Positions 58,442-64,000 of a stretch of 64,000 nucleotides of DNA are shown here, in pieces. The stretch comes from Ophioderma brevispina (lineage: Eukaryota; Echinodermata; Ophiuroidea; Amphilepidida; Ophiodermatidae): the NCBI GenBank assembly GCA_023653785.1, contig JAMKCH010036015.1, forward strand, positions 1 through 64,000. Direction: 5' to 3'. The notes beneath the pieces were generated by a model that was given only the letters and a program-made list of their open reading frames with translations, was not told where the DNA came from and did not search any database. A program made the position numbers and the translations under genes. Each line of letters starts with the position of its first letter. Positions within the stretch are counted from its first letter, which is position 1.

Positions 58442-58905
58442 AAAAGTGGGCGAATACATTAAAGGGATACACAGCGATAACGCGAGAGAATAAAAAAAAT
58501 GTGGAAATGCATCTCTCCAGCTTGTAAATTAAAGATTAGCATATACAATTCCATATAAATTTAATGTAGGAACAAAACCACCAAATAGTGCAAAAATGAA
58601 GTACTTGAGGAAATTTGTCATACCATCTTCCACAAATAGACATACAGCGATGGCATCTCAAACTCTACACTAAACAGCTGATTGTGGTTTACTACTAGTA
58701 AACAAAGATCAATAATGTTTTAGTTTGAGGTCAAATGCACAGATCATTTTGCACAATATTACACAAATAAATCTGGGATATTCACAGGGTTTTTTTAATC
58801 TCAAGTCAGAATTTTTTATACGCATGTATAGAAATTACAGAAGTACTGCCTTGTTTTTAATACACAGATTTCAAGTCAACCACTTGCAGAATATGCTAGC
58901 ACATC
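58442..58905. repeat. Recent ~460 bp duplication, copy 1
   Basis: From AAAAGTGGGCGAATACATT to ATATGCTAGCACATC it is almost identical to 59440-59899, offset by about 1.0 kb. I see only a few base changes and short indels (CTACTACTAG versus CTACTAG). A T run of about 25 nt follows immediately (58906-58930). Confidence 0.9.
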
Positions 58906-58930
58906 TTTTTTTTTTTTTTTTTTTTTTTTT

Positions 58931-59439
58931 AAATGTACAGAAATGTTACATTATATTTATACTATATCCAGTGTAAAACTACTGGTACAAGCATATTGCT
59001 AAATGCACATCTGTCTGACCAGAGGTACTGAGCTTGTTATACCAACAGACACGGGATGTGTCCATGACCCTAGCTAGCTAGCAAACATGTAATTGGCAGC
59101 ACACTGACCAACCCAGGTAAAACTTTAGGCTGCAAATGCATCTATCAAGGCTAGTATTATACAACATAGCAGCTAGGACAAGTGATGCTGCATGAAAAAA
59201 TGCCTACTAATTGTCACCTTGGAAATCAGGGCAAAAATACAAAAAATACCCCAAAAAACCAATTTGAACTCAAAATTTCAAAAAATTGTTTCATAGAAAG
59301 CACCAGCAATTTCAATACTTGCATAACTGTGATTTTCACGAGAATTGAACAAGATACAAAAGACTAGTTTATATGTTAGTGGCTGCCCTTGACAGAAAAT
59401 CTTCTACTCGATGGCATAAGCCTATCTATTGATAGGCTG
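58931..59439. other. Spacer between duplicated copies
   Basis: Unique-looking AT-rich DNA beginning after a T run. On the minus strand the T run is a poly-A tail directly at its end, so part of this spacer may be a retroposed insertion. No gene seen. Confidence 0.35.
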
Positions 59440-59899
59440 AAAAGTGGGCGAATACATTAAAGGGATAAACAGCGATAACGCGAGAGAATAAAAAAAATGT
59501 GGAAATGCATCTCTCCAGCTTGTAAATTAAAGATTAGTATATACAATTCCATATAAATTTAATGTAGGAACAAAACCACCAAATAGTGCAAAAATGAAGT
59601 ACTTGAGGAAATTTGTCATACCATCTTCCACAAATAGACATACAGCGATGGCATCTCAAACTCTACACTAAACAGCTGATTGTGGTTTACTAGTAAACAA
59701 AGATCAATAATGTTTTAGTTTGAGGTCAAATGCACAGATCATTTTGCACAATATTACACAAATAAATCTGGGATATTCACAGGGTTTTTTAATCTCAAGT
59801 CAGAATTTTTTATACGCATGTATAGAAATTACAGAAGTACTGCCTTGTTTTTAATACACAGATTTCAAGTCAACCACTTGCAGAATATGCTAGCACATC
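59440..59899. repeat. Recent ~460 bp duplication, copy 2
   Basis: Near-identical to 58442-58905. It ends at the same ACATC and continues into different sequence (CATGCCAGTAAC). Confidence 0.9.
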
Positions 59900-59949
59900 C
59901 ATGCCAGTAACAAAAATAACGAAAGTACCAAAATACGAATTTTGATGAT

Positions 59950-60525
59950 TTCTTTTTCACTCTAGCTGCGACAGCTAGGTATGGGTGGGTGAAGTTTAGG
60001 GAATGTGGGGAGTTGTTACAAGGGAAAAGATATCTTTTGAAGATGAAAGGTATGGTGTATAAGAGTTGTGTGAGATCAGTGATGCTGTATGGGAGCGAGA
60101 CATGGTGTCTGAGCGAAAATGAGATGGAGATCAATGATGAGAGCGATGTGTGGTGTGAAGTTGATGGATAATAAAGGATGAAGACTGAAGATTGATGCTG
60201 ATGTTGGGTTTGGAAGAAGCAGTGGACCGGTTGGCAAAAGGCGAATAGTGTTCGTTGGTACGGGCACGTGCTGAGGAAGAATGACGAGCATGTTTTAAGC
60301 TCGAGGTGGAAGGTTTGAGGTGGTGGAGGAGATGTCTAAAGAAGACATGGAAAAAGCAAGTGGAGGCAGCGAGTAGAAGGGTTGGGTTGAGGATGGGGGA
60401 TGCACTGAATCAGGCGAGGTGGAGGTAGGGAGTGAGGGCGATTGCTACTAGTGTGAGGTGAATTCGGCGACCCCCGTTTTACGGGGACATAACCGGATTT
60501 AAAACTTTACTACTACTACTACTTC
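59950..60525 (+). pseudogene. 3' end of a LINE reverse transcriptase ORF, decayed
   Basis: The plus strand gives AATARYGWVKFRECGELLQG, then KGMVYKSCVRSVMLYGSETW with CLSENEMEI. Through frameshifts and stops it continues with RLAK, VRWYGHVLRKNDEHVL, LKKTWKKQVEAASRRVGLR and DALNQARWR. 'SCVRSVMLYGSETW' and 'RWYGHVLR' are hallmarks of the C-terminal domain of RT ORFs in non-LTR retrotransposons, RTE-like by my recollection. The copy is 5' truncated at about 59950, and its 3' end after GGCGACCCCCGTTTTACGGG runs into (ACT)n at 60508-60523, a typical LINE tail. Several internal stops make it inactive. Confidence 0.8.
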
Positions 60526-61239
60526 TACTTGCTTATCCTTTTAAACATGGTGATGCCCAACTGAAAGAAGAGTACTAGCAAAAAAAAATACTGCAAGTTA
60601 AAACTTGCAAGATCCCCTGGTGGGGAGCAAATATGCAAATGAGCTCATTTTTATGTGCAAATAGTGAGGACATTGTGCATGTGTATTACTTGCATCCACC
60701 ACTACCCACATACCAAGTTTCATCAAATTTAGACATACAATTATGTTTTTCACAAATTGTCATAGGGTTTTTATTGATGCTCAACTCAAATATATAAATG
60801 TTACAATTAAAGACTGACTCAGAGATTTTAAAAATATAATTTGCTAGCTCTGTATTATACAAAGCATGTAAAACAAAAGAACAATAATGGTTGATATACT
60901 TTTATGATTTGTGTTTTGAAATTAAAAATTTGGCCATACAGATTTTAAAAGCTTTTTCATTGACAATTAAAGTTAAAATGTGCACATAGGAAGATTGGAA
61001 AAACAGATTACTGTATAATTTTACTGCAACACAAAACAAAATTGTGAACAAATTTACTATATAATTATTTGCAAAGGGTACTAACATGCTAAAAACTTGT
61101 AAATTCATTTTGGGAAATAAAAATAAAAAAAGATTGGATGTGTGGTCTGTAAGCCTTTAATTAAGGTAATTAAAGTAGCCTTGATGATTTGAAGTGCAAA
61201 GCAGATGAACGTGGTGTAAACCAGTTTGTTGTTCATAAT
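60526..61239. other. AT-rich non-coding stretch, nothing recognised
   Basis: The phrase AACTGCAAGTT-type words near 60594 may be repeat-derived. No exon. Confidence 0.35.
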
Positions 61240-61244
61240 ATACT

Positions 61245-61365
61245 TCTTTAGTTTCTTCCAATTTCTTCCAGTTTCTTCCGGAAGAAACTGGAAGAAACCC
61301 CTTTTTTCCAGTTTCTTCCATTCTTCCGGGAAGAAATAGGTTTCTTCCGGAAGTTTCCGAACCCT
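61245..61365. repeat. TTCTTCC simple repeat with palindrome
   Basis: Runs of TTTCTTCCA and TTTCTTCCGG with inverted GGAAGAAAC, e.g. the palindrome AGTTTCTTCCGGAAGAAACT at 61270-61289. The array lies beside the AGGTCA-rich satellite. Confidence 0.8.
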
Positions 61366-61374
61366 GATTATGCT

Positions 61375-61954
61375 TTGACATATCAGGCTGATATTTGGCA
61401 TGAAGGTAGAGGAAGGCAGTCTGACCTTTGTTTGCAGGGTTTCAGCATGACCCAAAAGGTCAAAGCTCATGTACGTAGAGGTCAATTTGCATAAAAATGC
61501 CCTATGACCACCAAATTTGGTCAAAAGGACTGCTGACCTGAGCACAGAACAAATCTGAGGTCAAAGGTCACACATAGGTCAAAGGTCAAACACAAGGAGT
61601 TTGTTATGGTTTGACATATGGGACTGATATTTGGAATGAATGTAGGGAGGACTGTTTGACATTTGTTATCAGAGTTTGAGAGCGACCCAAAGGGTCAAAG
61701 GTTATCTAGAGGTCAATATGAAAGAAATGCCATATAGCCAACAAATTTGGTCAAAAACACTGCTATCTTAAGCACAGAACAAATCTAGAGTCAAAGGTCA
61801 CGCACATGGAAATTTGTTATGACATATGGGGCTGATATTTGGCATGAAGGTAGGGGAGGACAATCTGATGTTTGTTTTCAGGGTTTTAGAATGACCCAAA
61901 GGTCAAAGGTCATCTAGAGGTTAATTTGCATAGAAATGCCCTATGACCACCAAA
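61375..61954. repeat. ~220 bp AGGTCA-rich satellite, left block
   Basis: Copies start near 61377, 61611 and 61819 with GACATATGGGGCTGATATTT, then GGCATGAAGGTAGG, GACCCAAAGGTCAAAGGTCA, TAGAGGTCAATTTGCAT, ATGCCCTATGACCACCAAAT, TTGGTCAAAAGGACTGCTGA and GAGGTCAAAGGTCAC. The third copy is cut after CCACCAAA by the element at 61955-62958. AGGTCAAAGGTCA is a perfect direct repeat with one-base spacing. Confidence 0.9.
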
Positions 61955-62958
61955 GGACATCGCTGGATAAGGAGAGAAGGAGGCCCTCTATAATCATCAT
62001 AGTTATATTTCACCATAAATTTAGAGTTGGTGTTTTACAACTACTTTATCATGTACACAATGTGTTTTTTATCCCAAAAATACATGTATCAAGAAAAAAT
62101 GAGAAAAGTATGAGAAACTTCAGGGGCATGCTGTCTGGAAAAAGCAAAGCTCAAAGCATGTCTCCATTTCAATGACCATTTATTACTTAAATGAAGAAAC
62201 AGGAAGATGTTGCATAGCTGCCCTTTGTTATGGAGCTTGTAAGTGACACCTAGATAGACCTTTTGTCCTTCATAAGCGACAAAGAGGCTACATGAGGCAG
62301 CCCTTTATAACAATACCAAAATACCTATTAGCTTATGCTACTAAATTATATAACCGTCTTCACACCAAGCAATACAACACAATGGCCCATGACCGCGCTA
62401 TTTATATCATGAGCAAGTCGCTATGAGTAAATAAAATCACAATTCCAGTGACGCAGTTCAATAGCTTTCATTCACCATTGTATTGAGCAAATACACCCCC
62501 TGTATTTTAGTATGATTTATGATACCCAGGACATGCTAGTCAGCTGTTGTTAACGTGTGCCCATCCACGGCTACTGAACTGAGCCCTTGGTTGATTAGCA
62601 TGTCTTACCTCATAGTGATGTGGATATGGTATGTATGTAAAAGGATGTTGTTGTTTTGGGCAATTCCATTTAGTGTTCAGGCCCCCCAGAAAACAAAAAT
62701 GCCAAAATGAGGTCTTTCATATATATGTTGCTAAATAATATAGTGCACATCCTTGCAAAGCAGCATTGTGGTTCTTGAGGGGGAAAGGGTTCATATTTAG
62801 AAATTTCAAATTCCCATTGAAGCCTGTATTATAATTTTACATAAAAAACCGACTTTTTGGGAATTTATGTAAAGTGAGATTTTTTGAAACCAGCAAAAGT
62901 TCATCCGTTCTCATGAAAACTATAGAGGGCGCCCTTCATTCCTTATCCGGCGATGTCC
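61955..62958. mobile_element. Spy-like inverted-repeat transposon, non-autonomous
   Basis: The left end GGACATCGCTGGATAAGG, continuing to about 61992 (AGGCCCTCTATA), pairs with the right end (TATAGAGGGCGCCC ... CCTTATCCGGCGATGTCC). That is roughly 38 bp of terminal inverted repeat with a few mismatches. It interrupts a satellite unit exactly between AAA (61952-61954) and TTT (62959-62961) with no duplicated bases. Sister units at 61517 and 61747 keep CAAATTTGGTC uninterrupted. Insertion between AAA and TTT without target duplication is what was described for the Spy group (IS5/ISL2EU/PIF-related DDE transposases). No transposase is encoded, so the 1,004 bp element is non-autonomous. Confidence 0.8.
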
Positions 62959-63155
62959 TTTGGTCAAAAAGGACTGCTGACCTGAGCAAAAAACAAATCT
63001 GAGGTCAAAGGTCACACAGTGGAGTTCCTTTATTTTGACATATGGGGCTGATATTTGCCATGAAGGTAGGGACAGTCTGCCGTTTGCTATCAGAGATTCA
63101 GAGTGACCCAAAATGTCATCTAGAGGTCAATAGAGGTAATCCAGCTATACTTCTT
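62959..63155. repeat. ~220 bp AGGTCA-rich satellite, right block
   Basis: Continues the interrupted unit (TTTGGTCAAAAAGGACTGCT, GAGGTCAAAGGTCACAC), then one more partial unit starting TTTTGACATATGGGGCTGAT and ending near TCATCTAGAGGTCAATAG. Confidence 0.85.
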
Positions 63156-64000
63156 AAAAATTAATCGATGCGCTGCTTAGCATTATCGCACCTTACTACC
63201 AAACACGCTTATACGCACTTGGGCGCAGTCTAAATCGTGCACATTTTCAGACACAGCGCATGATGTATGAACAAAACAAATCTCTTACACTGATACACAA
63301 AATACTGGTCATATAAGTTGACATACCAGGCATTCCATGTGAGACTTGTTTGTGTTGTAGTTTATTGATACTTTATACTTCTAGGTTTACAGAGTATAGG
63401 CAAGAAAACCAAGTAACTGCAAAACCCAGGTAATTGCCGCCATATCACATGTTTTGAACAGAACTTTGATATTTTATGGGTGAGTGCATAGAGTTCGATT
63501 TTTTTTTAATATTAAAAATGCGCATACCACATTAGTTTTCAAACCACTCATCAGCTTTGAGACTTTGTTTTTTGCCTAAACTGGGTTTACAAATCCAGTT
63601 AATGTGCTTGTGAGTCTGTTGCTAGACAGACTCGCATTCAATGGAGTAAGGTCATTCTATGTTATATATTTATTGTATTTAGGAAGACTGAGGCATGTAA
63701 ACAAATGACATCTGGTGTCGACACTGCTAATGGAGAGATGTGTACAGTGGTTTTTCAATACACTTTCTCTGTTAGTCAGTATTCAACTAACTACTAACAG
63801 CAGAGTACCAACTTCAAAAATGGGCGAATTCTCCAAGTAGTTGTTGAGGTTGGGAATGTGGCGAAACCCCGTAAAATTCACTCTGCATTTGAAGCCTTTC
63901 CCCCTCTTAAGAGCACCAAAGTGCTCAGGGCACCGCTGTGGAGTGCCTTAGGCTGCTACAACACAACAAGTAAATCCAGAACGACAAGAAGGCTTTATGG
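63156..64000. other. Non-coding stretch to window end, nothing recognised
   Basis: The last 120 bp are GC-richer and contain a small palindrome (GAGCACCAAAGTGCTC at 63912-63927). No exon or RNA gene supported. Confidence 0.35.

Noticed and set aside
58442..59899. Paired ~460 bp repeats as LTRs of a short retroelement
   Set aside because: Ends are not TG...CA, there is no primer-binding site or polypurine tract, and no target duplication flanks them.
61105..61545. 146-codon minus-strand open frame
   Set aside because: It crosses a TTCTTCC simple repeat and the AGGTCA satellite, so it is a by-product of repeats.

Overview
This window is animal genomic DNA. It has spliced genes with GT-AG exon borders, long introns, many diverged non-autonomous DNA transposons, a LINE 3' end, a Penelope-like element fragment, satellites and microsatellites, and no operons or bacterial signals. 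The recurring TAGGCCTA-type words, TGACCTTTGACC-rich satellites and GGGCCC-AATTCATAAA inverted-repeat elements suggest to me a marine invertebrate deuterostome (echinoderm or hemichordate). That is an inference from memory; the window holds no decisive marker gene. Well over nine tenths of it is non-coding.

Layout. 0-3 kb: a ~290-300 bp TGACC-rich satellite, then a ~26 bp minisatellite. 3.6-6.8 kb: inverted-repeat DNA elements, one nested in another. 7-14.8 kb: pieces of a minus-strand gene for a probable extracellular multidomain protein (exons near 14.7, 8.8, 8.4, 7.75 and 7.0-7.5 kb, with frame breaks). A degenerate Penelope-type reverse transcriptase (13.06-14.2 kb, minus) lies between its exons. 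15.46-19.32 kb: a large ancient inverted repeat whose arms both start at a histone-type 3' hairpin. Its core holds a third, near-canonical histone hairpin preceded by what may be a decayed H1-like histone gene. 19.6-36.4 kb: mostly featureless AT-rich DNA with tandem repeats, one TTAA-flanked MITE and a 45 bp minisatellite.

36.9-58.4 kb: exons of a minus-strand protein kinase gene. Three consecutive exons (50.0, 48.8 and 47.7 kb) join in perfect phase and encode an N-terminal extension, the glycine-rich loop and the VAIK lysine. Another exon at 37.0 kb encodes a hinge region (HFCMVFELL). A possible first coding exon with a GCCACCATG start lies at 58.3 kb. The alpha-C helix and catalytic-loop exons were not found. 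A CpG-rich stretch at 45.9-47.1 kb and a plus-strand candidate first exon at 37.5 kb lie inside the span. 50-60 kb also carries several MITEs, SINE-like sequence, a recent ~460 bp duplication and a decayed LINE 3' end.

61.4-63.15 kb: a ~220 bp AGGTCA-rich satellite is split by a 1,004 bp inverted-repeat element that sits exactly between AAA and TTT with no target-site duplication. Two neighbouring satellite copies keep the uninterrupted AAATTT site. This matches the behaviour described for the Spy group of transposons and is the cleanest unusual observation here.

Limits: all exon calls rest on reading splice sites and frames by eye; no database search or alignment was run.
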